Positions 1 through 7,540 of a stretch of 64,000 nucleotides of DNA are shown piece after piece. The notes under the pieces are model-generated. The model ran no database searches, was not told where the DNA came from, and saw nothing but the letters and a program-made list of their open reading frames with translations. Origin of the DNA: Pseudomonas brassicacearum subsp. neoaurantiaca (lineage in GTDB: Bacteria > Pseudomonadota > Gammaproteobacteria > Pseudomonadales > Pseudomonadaceae); assembly GCF_013608025.1 (NCBI RefSeq), contig NZ_VDLV01000036.1, positions 70,342 through 134,341 of the forward strand. Reading direction: 5' to 3'. A program made the position numbers and the translations under genes. The number at the start of each line of letters is the position of its first letter. The first letter of the stretch is position 1.

Positions 1-134
1 ACCGGACGCCCGACAAGGATGCTGTAAAGGTCCGGTCACTGCAGTTCAAGTAACGCCGGATTCACGCGTGTCGCTTTTTTTTGATTCGATGTTTTTGGAA
101 TCTGTTGTCGCTTTGCGTCAACCCACCTAGGCTT

Positions 135-156
135 CGGGCATCTATGGAGATGCCCG
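135..156 (+). promoter_or_regulatory. Hairpin covering the ribosome binding site of the YdcF-family gene
   Basis: A perfect 9-bp inverted repeat (CGGGCATCT / AGATGCCCG) with a 4-nt loop ends one base before the ATG at 157; a T134-A157 pair could extend it. The 3' arm contains the only purine-rich stretch (GGAGA, 146-150) able to serve as Shine-Dalgarno. No T-tract follows, so it is not a terminator. A role in translational control is inference. Confidence 0.45.
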
Positions 157-918
157 ATGCCGTTTCGCTATTTCATCAAACAACTTTTATTGCCGCCCGG
201 CATTCTTCTGCTGCTGTTGGCGCTTGCCTGGTGGTGGCGTCACTCCCGGCCGCGCCTGGCCCGGGTGTGTTTCGCCGTGGGGATGGGTGGCTTCTGGCTG
301 CTGAGCCTGCCGGTGGTGGTGCAATGGAGCGCCCGGGCGCTGGAGCGTGAACCGCCGCTGCTGCGCAGCGAATGGGCGACCCTGGCCCAGCGCGCCGATG
401 CCATCGTGGTGCTGGGCTCGGGGCGTGAGCGCGGCGACCTGGCCTGGGGCGCCGACCAGCCCACCGGCATCGGCCTGGAGCGCCAGCGCTATGCCGCGCG
501 GCTGGCCAAGGCGTCCGGTTTGCCGGTGCTGACCACCGGTGGCCTGCATTACGGCACCCCGCCCAGCGAGGCGAAGCTGATGGCCGATTCGATGCTCGAC
601 GACTTCGGCGTGACCGTGCGCTGGCAGGAGGAACGCAGCCGCACGACATGGGAAAACGCTCAGATGAGCGCGCAGATTTTGCTGCCCGAAGGCGTGAAGC
701 GCGTGGTGGTCGTGACCCAGGCCTGGCACATGCCACGCGCGGTCTGGAGTTTCGAGCGGGCAGGTTTCGAGGTGATTGCGGCGCCGGTGGGGTTCCTGGG
801 GCAGGATAACGCCCGGCCACTGGGCGGCTGGATGCCGGAATTCAAGTCGATCTGGCAGTCGGGACAGCTCATGAACGAGGCGGTGGGGTTGGTGGGGTAT
901 TGGTTGTTCTACCGCTGA
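157..918 (+). CDS. YdcF/ElyC-family (DUF218) membrane protein
   Basis: A 253-residue protein with two hydrophobic segments near the N-terminus (about residues 8-28 and 37-57), then a DUF218 domain. The domain opens with DAIVVLGSGRERGDLAW and continues through LTTGGLHYG, RTTWENAQMSA and VTQAWHMPRA, all typical of the YdcF/SanA/ElyC group. E. coli ElyC of this family has been linked to envelope and peptidoglycan integrity; the biochemical role is not established. The ATG follows GGAGA directly, but that site is buried in a hairpin. It is transcribed away from the lnt operon and separated from it by a REP pair. Assignment to the family is firm; function is open. Confidence 0.85.
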   Translation: MPFRYFIKQLLLPPGILLLLLALAWWWRHSRPRLARVCFAVGMGGFWLLSLPVVVQWSARALEREPPLLRSEWATLAQRADAIVVLGSGRERGDLAWGADQPTGIGLERQRYAARLAKASGLPVLTTGGLHYGTPPSEAKLMADSMLDDFGVTVRWQEERSRTTWENAQMSAQILLPEGVKRVVVVTQAWHMPRAVWSFERAGFEVIAAPVGFLGQDNARPLGGWMPEFKSIWQSGQLMNEAVGLVGYWLFYR

Positions 919-938
919 CTTATCAAGGTGAACGCTAT

Positions 939-1046
939 GTGGCGAGGGAGCTTGCTCCCGCTGGGGCGCGAAGCGGCCCCCAAAAAGCGGGGCCTGCTGC
1001 GCCCGAAGCGTCGGACCGGTCCAGCGGGAGCAAGCTCCCTCGCCAC
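939..1046. repeat. REP pair, family A (GTGGCGAGGGAGCTTGCTCC type)
   Basis: Two inverted copies of a palindromic element (GTGGCGAGGGAGCTTGCTCC ... GGGAGCAAGCTCCCTCGCCAC) separated by a spacer. It lies between the convergent YdcF-family and lnt genes. The same element recurs in seven other spacers of this window. Confidence 0.9.
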
Positions 1047-1073
1047 AGGTTTTTCATCCACATGGGGAAGGAG

Positions 1074-2597
1074 TCAAACGGTCTTGGCCATCCGTCCCGC
1101 CATCAGCGCCCAGCCCAGCAGCAACACGCACAAGATGATCAGCGGCCACGAGCGCCATTGCAGGTAAGGCGTCAGGTCGTGCATCGGCACCACTTCGCCG
1201 TAAAGAATGCCCCGTTCGAATTGCGGGATGCTGGCGGTAATCTGGCCAAAGGGGTTGATCAGGCCGGTGACGCCGTTGTTGGTGGCGCGAATCATCCAGC
1301 GGCCGGCCTCCAGTGCGCGCATCTGCGCCATCTGCAGGTGTTGCAACGGGCCGATCGAGGTGCCGAACCAGGTGTCGTTGCTGATGGTCAGGAGCAAATC
1401 ACTGCGCGCCGAAAGGCTGGCGGCGAATTCCGGGTAAACCACCTCATAACAAATGAACGGCGCGATCTGGTATCCCTTGGCCTGTAGCAATGGCTGGTCA
1501 GCCGGGCCACGGGCAAAATCCGACATGGGCAGGTCAAAGAATGCGATCAGCCCGCGCAGCAGGTCCTGCAGCGGCACGTATTCGCCGAAGGGCACGAGCT
1601 TTTGCTTGAGGTAAGTCCCGTCGCCTTCCCCCGTCACCGTGATGCCGTTGAAGTAGCGTTTTTCGTGGCGCACCAGTTGGCGAATCGGCACGCCGGTAAT
1701 CAGCGCCGAATGCCGCTCGGCGGCAAAACTGCCCATCATGTCCAGGTAGCCCTGGGCAGACTCCTTGAGCACTGGCACGGCGGTTTCCGGCCAGATCAGC
1801 AGGTCGACACGCTTGGAGGTGAAACTCATGTCGCGGTACAGCGCCAACTGGGCGTTGAGCTGTTCCGGGTCCCATTTCATGCTTTGTTCGATGTTGCCCT
1901 GGATCGCCGCGACGCTGAGCGGGTCGCCCGAAGGACTGGTCCAGGCATGCCCTTTAAGCGCCATGCCGGCGATCCATGGGCCAACCAACAGCGCCACGCC
2001 CGCGACGATGAAGCCTTTGCGCCCGGAGCGCAGCAGTCGGGGCGCGTTGTACAGCAGCGCGGCGGTCAGGGCCAGAGTAAAGGAGATCAGCCACATCCCA
2101 CCCAGCGGCGCGAGACCGGCCAGAGGACCGTCGAGCTGGCTGTACCCGGAGTAAAGCCAGGGGAAGCCGGTCAGGAACCAGCCGCGAAAAGCCTCTTGGC
2201 CCAACCACAGCGCGGCGAACGCCAGGGCATCGGCCAAGGGCGCTTCGCTGCGCCGCAACCACCGCGCCCAGAGCCAGGCGGGCAGGGCGAAAAACCAGGC
2301 GATGGCGGCGATGAACAACAGCATCAGCAACCCGGCGAGCAACACCGAGGCGCCACCGAAGTTATGGATGCTGACGTAGATCCAACTCGTGCCGGCGCCA
2401 AACAGGCCGAAGCCGAAACACCAGCCGCGTCCCAGCGCCTGGCGCGGCGAGAGTTCGCGCAAGCCGGCATAGAACAGCCCGACCGCCAGCAATGCCAGCG
2501 GCCAGATATTGAAGGGCGCCAGGGCCAAGGTGGTGATCGCGCCAGCCGCCACGGCCAGCAGGTTACCGGGCCAGCCGGGGCGGGTTATCCAGCGCAT
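1074..2597 (-). CDS. lnt: Apolipoprotein N-acyltransferase
   Basis: A 507-residue inner-membrane enzyme that performs the third step of lipoprotein maturation, N-acylating the lipidated N-terminal cysteine with a phospholipid acyl chain. The N-terminal half holds about six to seven membrane segments. The C-terminal half is a periplasmic nitrilase-like domain in which the expected Glu-Lys-Cys triad sits in LLIWPETAVP, KQKLVPFGEYVP and FICYEVVYPE (Cys near residue 383). Length matches E. coli Lnt (512). It is the distal gene of miaB-ybeZ-ybeY-ybeX-lnt, 27 nt after ybeX, the usual Pseudomonas arrangement. Confidence 0.97.
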   Translation of the reverse strand: MRWITRPGWPGNLLAVAAGAITTLALAPFNIWPLALLAVGLFYAGLRELSPRQALGRGWCFGFGLFGAGTSWIYVSIHNFGGASVLLAGLLMLLFIAAIAWFFALPAWLWARWLRRSEAPLADALAFAALWLGQEAFRGWFLTGFPWLYSGYSQLDGPLAGLAPLGGMWLISFTLALTAALLYNAPRLLRSGRKGFIVAGVALLVGPWIAGMALKGHAWTSPSGDPLSVAAIQGNIEQSMKWDPEQLNAQLALYRDMSFTSKRVDLLIWPETAVPVLKESAQGYLDMMGSFAAERHSALITGVPIRQLVRHEKRYFNGITVTGEGDGTYLKQKLVPFGEYVPLQDLLRGLIAFFDLPMSDFARGPADQPLLQAKGYQIAPFICYEVVYPEFAASLSARSDLLLTISNDTWFGTSIGPLQHLQMAQMRALEAGRWMIRATNNGVTGLINPFGQITASIPQFERGILYGEVVPMHDLTPYLQWRSWPLIILCVLLLGWALMAGRMAKTV

Positions 2598-2624
2598 GTG
2601 TTTCCTTAGCGGGGCTCGCAGGGT

Positions 2625-3464
2625 TTAACGGGCAATGGGTGACAGGCGCAGCAGATGAATTCGGCGGCTGTCGGCATTCAGGATGCGGAAGCGCCAGGAA
2701 CCGATCTCGGTGGTTTCGTTGCGCTTGGGCAGGTGTCCGAAAGCACTCATCACCAGGCCGCCGACGGTGTCGAACTCATCGTCGGAAAATTCGCTGTCAA
2801 AAAACTCGTTGAAGCTATCGATCGGCGTCAGCGCCTTGATCAGGAAGTCGCCGCTGGGCAGTGGCTTAATGTAGCTGTCTTCCTCGACGTCATGCTCATC
2901 CTCGATGTCGCCGACGATCTGTTCAAGCACGTCTTCAATGGTTACCAGTCCAGCCACGCCGCCGTATTCATCGATGACGATGGCCATGTGGTTGTGGTTG
3001 GCGCGGAATTCACGCAACAGCACGTTCAGGCGCTTGGACTCGGGCACGAAGGTGGCCGGACGCAGCAGGTCCTTGATATTGAAGCTGTCGCCGTTCTCCT
3101 GGAGGATCAGCGGCAGCAGGTCCTTGGCCAGCAGTACGCCCATGACATCGTCATGGCTTTCGCCGACGACCGGGTAGCGCGAGTGGGCGGAGTCGACCAC
3201 GGCGGGCAGGAATTCGCGGGGTGTCTGGGTCGCCTTGATGCTGATCATCTGCGAGCGCGGGACCATGATGTCCCGCACTTGCAGGTCAGCGACCTGGATG
3301 GCGCCTTCGACGATGGCCAGCGCTTCGCTGTCCAGCAATTTGTTCTGGTGTGCATCGCGCAGAAGCTCCAACAGCTCCTGGCGGTTTTTCGGCTCATGGG
3401 CAAAAGCCTGGGTGAGCTTGCCCAGCCATGACTTATGCCCGTTGGTCGATCGATCTTCGCTCAT
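2625..3464 (-). CDS. ybeX: CBS-domain transporter-associated protein YbeX/CorC
   Basis: A 279-residue cytosolic protein with a tandem CBS pair (from about VRDIMVPRSQM through DEYGGVAGLVTIEDVLEQIVG) and a C-terminal CorC_HlyC transporter-associated domain (FDTVGGLVMSAFGHLP). It was named CorC for a link to Mg/Co resistance in Salmonella; in E. coli YbeX it has more recently been tied to ribosome homeostasis. Its place between ybeY and lnt fits the conserved cluster. The ATG at 3464 gives the full N-terminus MSEDRSTNGHKSW. There is a 39-nt gap to ybeY. Confidence 0.95.
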   Translation of the reverse strand: MSEDRSTNGHKSWLGKLTQAFAHEPKNRQELLELLRDAHQNKLLDSEALAIVEGAIQVADLQVRDIMVPRSQMISIKATQTPREFLPAVVDSAHSRYPVVGESHDDVMGVLLAKDLLPLILQENGDSFNIKDLLRPATFVPESKRLNVLLREFRANHNHMAIVIDEYGGVAGLVTIEDVLEQIVGDIEDEHDVEEDSYIKPLPSGDFLIKALTPIDSFNEFFDSEFSDDEFDTVGGLVMSAFGHLPKRNETTEIGSWRFRILNADSRRIHLLRLSPIAR

Positions 3465-3503
3465 AGCGATTACTCTGAATCCTTTGTCGTTACAGTTGAT
3501 GTA

Positions 3504-3962
3504 TCAATGGTCGTCGTCGGCGTAGGGGTCGGGATGACCCAGCTCTGCAAGCAACGTTCGTTCCAGTGCTTCCATTTCTTCAGCTTCGTCATCTTCTATA
3601 TGGTCGTAACCCAATAGATGCAAGCAGCCGTGAATCACCAGATGGGCCCAGTGGGCTTCGGGAGACTTGCCTTGTTCGGCGGCTTCACGCTCAACGACCG
3701 GGACGCAGATCACCAGGTCGCCCAGCAGCGGAATGTCGAGCAACTCATCGGGGACGTCGGCGGGGAAGGACAGCACGTTGGTGGCGTAGTCTTTCTGTCG
3801 CCAGGTGTGGTTCAGTTCACGACCTTCAGGCTCGTCCACCAGGCGGATCGTCAGCTCGGAGTCGGCGCTGCGCTGGCGCAGGGCCAGTTCGCACCATTGG
3901 CGGAACTGGGCTTCGCTGGGGGCGGCGTGTTCACAGGCCACTTGCAGGTCGAGTTCAAGCAT
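3504..3962 (-). CDS. ybeY: Endoribonuclease / rRNA maturation factor YbeY
   Basis: A 152-residue metal-dependent RNase involved in 16S rRNA 3'-end maturation and ribosome quality control. The signature HGCLHLLGYDH, with its three zinc-binding histidines, lies near residue 113, and NVLSFPAD is the other conserved block. I chose the ATG giving MLELDLQ, which overlaps the end of ybeZ by 8 nt; an ATG three codons upstream (3971) is possible. The overlap suggests translational coupling with ybeZ. Confidence 0.96.
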   Translation of the reverse strand: MLELDLQVACEHAAPSEAQFRQWCELALRQRSADSELTIRLVDEPEGRELNHTWRQKDYATNVLSFPADVPDELLDIPLLGDLVICVPVVEREAAEQGKSPEAHWAHLVIHGCLHLLGYDHIEDDEAEEMEALERTLLAELGHPDPYADDDH

Positions 3963-4965
3963 TGCGGCCATTGCCTTTGCTCTCGGCCAGCTCTTCCTCG
4001 GCGCGATGCTCGAAACGCTCGTAGGCTTCGACAATGCGCTGCACCAACGGGTGGCGCACGACGTCCTTGGGCATGAAGTGCGTGAAGCTGATACCCGGCA
4101 CATCCTTGAGGACCTGGATCACATGGTTCAGCCCGGACTTGGTGCCCCGCGGCAGGTCGACCTGGGTGATGTCCCCGGTGATGACGGCGGTGGAGCCGAA
4201 GCCGATCCGCGTCAGGAACATCTTCATCTGTTCGACCGTGGTGTTCTGGCTTTCGTCGAGAATGATGAAGCTGTTGTTCAGCGTGCGACCACGCATGTAG
4301 GCCAGCGGCGCGACCTCGATGACCTGGCGCTCGATCAGCTTGGCGACGTATTCGAAACCGAGCATTTCGTACAGCGCGTCATAGAGCGGACGCAGGTACG
4401 GGTCGATTTTCTGGGCCAGGTCGCCTGGCAGGAAGCCGAGCTTTTCGCCCGCTTCGACGGCCGGGCGCACCAGCAGGATGCGTCGTACCTGTTCGCGCTC
4501 CAGCGCATCGACGGCGCAAGCCACGGCCAGGTAGGTCTTGCCGGTACCGGCCGGACCGATGCCGAAGTTGATGTCGTTGGCCAGGATTTCCTTCACGTAG
4601 CGCTGCTGATTCAAGCCGCGCGGGCGAATCATGCCTTTTTTCGTGCGCAGGGCCACGGCAGGTTCGGAAGGGGCGTGGTTGTCGAGTTCTTCGACCGCCG
4701 ACTCCTGCAGGAACAGGTGGACCATGTCCGGAGACAGCTCGCTTGCCTTGGTTTCCCGATAGAGGCGGCGCAACAGGTTTTCCGCGGAGGAGGTGAGCTT
4801 GGGTTCGCCGATCAGTTCGAACTGGTTCCCGCGGTTGCGGATCTCGATGGCCAGGCGCTGTTCGATCAAGCGCAGGTGCTCGTCGAATTGCCCGCACAGA
4901 TTGGCGAAGCGGCGAGCCTCAAAGGGCTCGAGTATGAAACGATGAGGTTCGATGGGTGCGTTCAA
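3955..4965 (-). CDS. ybeZ: PhoH-family ATPase YbeZ
   Basis: A cytosolic P-loop ATPase of the PhoH family, about 336 residues, thought to work with YbeY in RNA metabolism. Walker A is GPAGTGKT and Walker B is IILDESQN. The frame stays open upstream without a good ATG. The conserved N-terminus (NAPIEPHRFILEPFEARR) begins at a TTG at 4965, which I take as the start with only a weak Shine-Dalgarno; this is the least certain start in the operon. It precedes and overlaps ybeY. A REP pair separates it from miaB. Confidence 0.93.
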   Translation of the reverse strand: MNAPIEPHRFILEPFEARRFANLCGQFDEHLRLIEQRLAIEIRNRGNQFELIGEPKLTSSAENLLRRLYRETKASELSPDMVHLFLQESAVEELDNHAPSEPAVALRTKKGMIRPRGLNQQRYVKEILANDINFGIGPAGTGKTYLAVACAVDALEREQVRRILLVRPAVEAGEKLGFLPGDLAQKIDPYLRPLYDALYEMLGFEYVAKLIERQVIEVAPLAYMRGRTLNNSFIILDESQNTTVEQMKMFLTRIGFGSTAVITGDITQVDLPRGTKSGLNHVIQVLKDVPGISFTHFMPKDVVRHPLVQRIVEAYERFEHRAEEELAESKGNGRNA

Positions 4966-5079
4966 GGTCGTTTTTAGCCGCCCAGGGGCAATTAAGGTGA
5001 AATCAAGGATAACGCCAGTAGGCTGGGTGCGAAAGCTCTTAAGCGGGCGAATCTGACAACAGGCCCCACACAACTCATT

Positions 5080-5168
5080 GTGGGGGCGAGCTTGCTCGCG
5101 ATGGGGGCCCTGCATTCAACATACGTATTGACTGTCATGCCGCTATCGCGAGCAAGCTCGCTCCCACA
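5080..5168. repeat. REP pair, family B (GTGGGAGCGAGCTTGCTCGCGA type)
   Basis: Inverted copies at 5080 and about 5147-5168. The left copy has one substitution (GTGGGGGCGAGC). It sits in the spacer between miaB and ybeZ. Confidence 0.9.
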
Positions 5169-5182
5169 GGGGAATTGCGTTG

Positions 5183-6511
5183 TTACTGGACCAGCGAACC
5201 CCGCAGCGAGTGCGGTTGCGCGGCATCGATGTGCACGTCGGCGAACTGGCCGATCAAGGCCGGCGTGTCGCAACGGAAGTTGACGATGCGGTTGTTCTCG
5301 GTACGGCCCTGTAATTCGCCCGGGTCTTTTTTCGAGTAATCGGTGACCAGGATGCGCTGGATCGAACCGACCATTTGTCGGCTGATCTCGAAACCCTGCT
5401 GGTTCAGGCGGTGCTGCAAGGCGTTGAGTCGTTCCTTTTTCACTTCTTCCGGGGTTTCGTCCGCGAGGTCGGCCGCCGGGGTGCCAGGGCGCTGGCTATA
5501 GACGAAGGAATAGGAGAAGTCGAAGCCCACATCCTCGATCAACTTCATGGTTTGCTGGAAATCTTTCTCGGTTTCGCCAGGGAAACCGACGATAAAGTCC
5601 GAACTGATGCAGATGCCCGGCACTGCCGCACGCAGCTTGCGCAGTTTGGATTTGTACTCCAGCGCCGTGTGGTTGCGCTTCATGGCGGCGAGGATCCGGT
5701 CGGAGCCCGATTGCACCGGCAGGTGCAGGTGCTTGACCAGCTCGGGGACCTCGGCGTGGGCCTGGATCAGGCTGTCGGAGAACTCCAGCGGATGGGAGGT
5801 GGTGTAGCGGATGCGGTCGATGCCGTCCACCGCCGCCACGACGCGGATCAGCTCGGCGAGGTCCGCCAGGCGACCGTCGTGGGTCAGGCCGCGATAGCCG
5901 TTGACGTTCTGCCCCAGCAGGGTCACTTCGCGCACGCCGTTTTCCGCCAGGTGGATGATTTCGGCGATCACGTCGTCGAAGGGCCGGCTGACTTCTTCGC
6001 CGCGGGTATAGGGCACCACGCAGAACGTGCAGTATTTGCTGCAGCCTTCCATTACCGACACGTAGGCACTGGGGCCGTCGATACGTGGCTCGGGCAAATG
6101 GTCGAATTTTTCGATTTCCGGGAACGAGACGTCCACTTGCGGCAGCTTGGTGCTACGCGCGGCGTCGATCATTTCCGGCAGGCGGTGCAAGGTCTGCGGG
6201 CCGAAGACCACGTCCACGTAGGGCGCACGATCACGAATGGCGGCGCCTTCCTGGCTGGCCACGCAACCGCCCACGGCGATGACCATTTCCGGGTTGGCGA
6301 GCTTCAGTTCGCGCCAGCGGCCGAGCTGGGAATACACCCGGTCCTGGGCGCGCTCACGGATCGAGCAGGTGTTGAGCAGGATCACGTCCGCGTCTTCGGC
6401 GCGGGCGGTGACTTCCAGGGCCTGGTGTTCACCCAGCAGATCGACCATGCGCGAGCTGTCGTACTCGTTCATCTGGCAACCGTGGGTTTCGATGTAAAGC
6501 TTCTTGGCCAT
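5183..6511 (-). CDS. miaB: tRNA-2-methylthio-N6-dimethylallyladenosine synthase MiaB
   Basis: A 442-residue radical-SAM methylthiotransferase that converts i6A37 to ms2i6A37 in tRNAs reading UNN codons. The N-terminal UPF0004 domain supplies cysteines for the auxiliary 4Fe-4S cluster (THGCQMNEYDS, LLNTCSIRE, VGGCVASQEG). The radical-SAM CxxxCxxC is in GCSKYCTFCVVPYTRGEE, and a C-terminal TRAM domain follows. I chose the ATG giving MAKKLYIETHGCQ; the open frame extends 16 codons further upstream with no support. It heads the operon leading to lnt. Confidence 0.97.
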   Translation of the reverse strand: MAKKLYIETHGCQMNEYDSSRMVDLLGEHQALEVTARAEDADVILLNTCSIRERAQDRVYSQLGRWRELKLANPEMVIAVGGCVASQEGAAIRDRAPYVDVVFGPQTLHRLPEMIDAARSTKLPQVDVSFPEIEKFDHLPEPRIDGPSAYVSVMEGCSKYCTFCVVPYTRGEEVSRPFDDVIAEIIHLAENGVREVTLLGQNVNGYRGLTHDGRLADLAELIRVVAAVDGIDRIRYTTSHPLEFSDSLIQAHAEVPELVKHLHLPVQSGSDRILAAMKRNHTALEYKSKLRKLRAAVPGICISSDFIVGFPGETEKDFQQTMKLIEDVGFDFSYSFVYSQRPGTPAADLADETPEEVKKERLNALQHRLNQQGFEISRQMVGSIQRILVTDYSKKDPGELQGRTENNRIVNFRCDTPALIGQFADVHIDAAQPHSLRGSLVQ

Positions 6512-6644
6512 GGACGGGGTCATCACGTGATTCAAAGAACCGCGCATTATAGGGAACAAGTCCCGCTGTTCCTACCGTTGTGCGAGCAGTGGCTATGCTA
6601 TAGTTCGCGCCCTCATTTTTACCCGCCGATGTGTTTCGCCAGCC

Positions 6645-6974
6645 ATGACCAAACGTGAAGCTCCAATCTACAAGGTGATTTTCCTCAACCAGGGCCAGGT
6701 GTTCGAGATGTACGCCAAGCAGATCTATCAAAGTGATCTGTGGGGCTTCCTGGAGGTTGAGGAATTCGTCTTTGGCGAGCGCACGCAAGTGGTCGTCGAC
6801 CCGAGCGAAGAAAAGCTCAAGGCGCAGTTCGAAGGCGTGGTGCGCAGCTTCGTGCCGATGCATTCGATCGTGCGCATCGATGAAGTGGAGCGCCTGGGCA
6901 CTCCGAAGATCAGCGAAGCCCGCGGCGCGGTCGGCAATGTCATGCCGTTTCCGATGCCGATGCCTGAGAAATAA
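6645..6974 (+). CDS. DUF1820 family protein
   Basis: A 109-residue soluble protein beginning MTKREAPIYKVIFLNQGQ and ending in a methionine/proline-rich tail (VMPFPMPMPEK). It is the conserved small protein that lies next to miaB in Pseudomonas; function is unknown. It is divergent from miaB with a 133-nt shared promoter region. In the ancestral arrangement the Sel1-repeat gene would be its immediate neighbour; here an RHS gene has been interposed. Confidence 0.88.
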   Translation: MTKREAPIYKVIFLNQGQVFEMYAKQIYQSDLWGFLEVEEFVFGERTQVVVDPSEEKLKAQFEGVVRSFVPMHSIVRIDEVERLGTPKISEARGAVGNVMPFPMPMPEK

Positions 6975-7005
6975 AAATCCGCTGGCAAGCTGAGCGCAGT
7001 CCTTT

Positions 7006-7112
7006 GTGGCGAGGGAGCTTGCTCCCGCTGGGCCGGTCCGACGCCTCGGGCGAAGCGGCCCCCAGATGTTGCGGTCGCTGCGCAACCGAGCGGGAGCAAG
7101 CGCCCTCGCCAC
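7006..7112. repeat. REP pair, family A
   Basis: Inverted copies flank a spacer that itself contains GGCCGGTCCGACGCCTCGGGCG. One substitution breaks the palindrome in the right copy (AAGCGCCCTCGCCAC). It marks the left side of the RHS insertion, just before the duplicated Sel1-gene fragment. Confidence 0.88.
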
Positions 7113-7170
7113 GATAAGTACCAGTACCCGTTCTGCGGCGGGTTCAGGGCTGCGGGGAAAAGGCATACGC

Positions 7171-7306
7171 CTATTCCATGAGGTATTTGCGAAAGATCTG
7201 CCCTAGCACCTGGGGCGCCACTTCCAGCTCGTCGCGGGGCATCTGTTCGGCGGCTTCATCGGCGGTGTCCGGGGCTTCTTCGACGGCGTTGACCGCCGCC
7301 ATCTTC
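7171..7306 (-). pseudogene. 3' fragment of the Sel1-repeat gene (decayed duplicate)
   Basis: Read on the minus strand this encodes KMAAVNAVEEAPDTADEAAE followed by QMPRDELEVAPQVLGQIF and RKYLME-stop. It is close to residues near the C-terminus of the intact Sel1 protein encoded at 10336-10890. Homology stops abruptly after the KMAAVN codons at about 7306, so the first two thirds of the gene and its promoter are missing. A 14-nt deletion near 7171 brings in an early TAG. Flanking homology (TTCAGGGCTGCG at 7143 and again just after the rhs1 stop) extends the duplicated segment. There is no start codon or ribosome binding site, so it is a relic. Confidence 0.85.
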
Positions 7307-7540
7307 TTCCCGAGGCAATCGGCAAAATGACCGGCTCGGTGGCTACTCAGGAGCTACCTGTCAGGTCTGACAGTAGCGGCATTTTCATCCGACGATAATA
7401 TTTCCCTCACCGCGAGTCGGTGGAATACCGGGACGCGGTGACTTGCTCTGTCTTGGTCTCGGTTACACCAGTACCGCTGGAAATGGTCCCGGGTGGGCAG
7501 CGTGCTGCCTCGCCACAGGCGAATTGGAGTGTGGCTGCAC

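Noticed and set aside
1..134. Partial gene at the left edge
   Set aside because: Stops occur in all useful frames within a few codons, and no recognisable C- or N-terminus of a neighbouring gene (for example leuS) could be read on either strand.
1602..2609. 335-residue open frame on the plus strand
   Set aside because: Lies entirely opposite lnt. Its composition (Gln/Arg/Gly-rich, no domain) is typical of an antisense shadow in high-GC DNA.
5375..6658. 427-residue open frame on the plus strand
   Set aside because: Antisense to miaB, whose three Fe-S motifs are intact. No recognisable domain in the shadow.
7493..7540. Longer N-terminus for rhs copy 1 (start at 7493)
   Set aside because: The extra codons have no counterpart in the start of copy 2. 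Both proteins align from the ATGs at 7541 and 11307.
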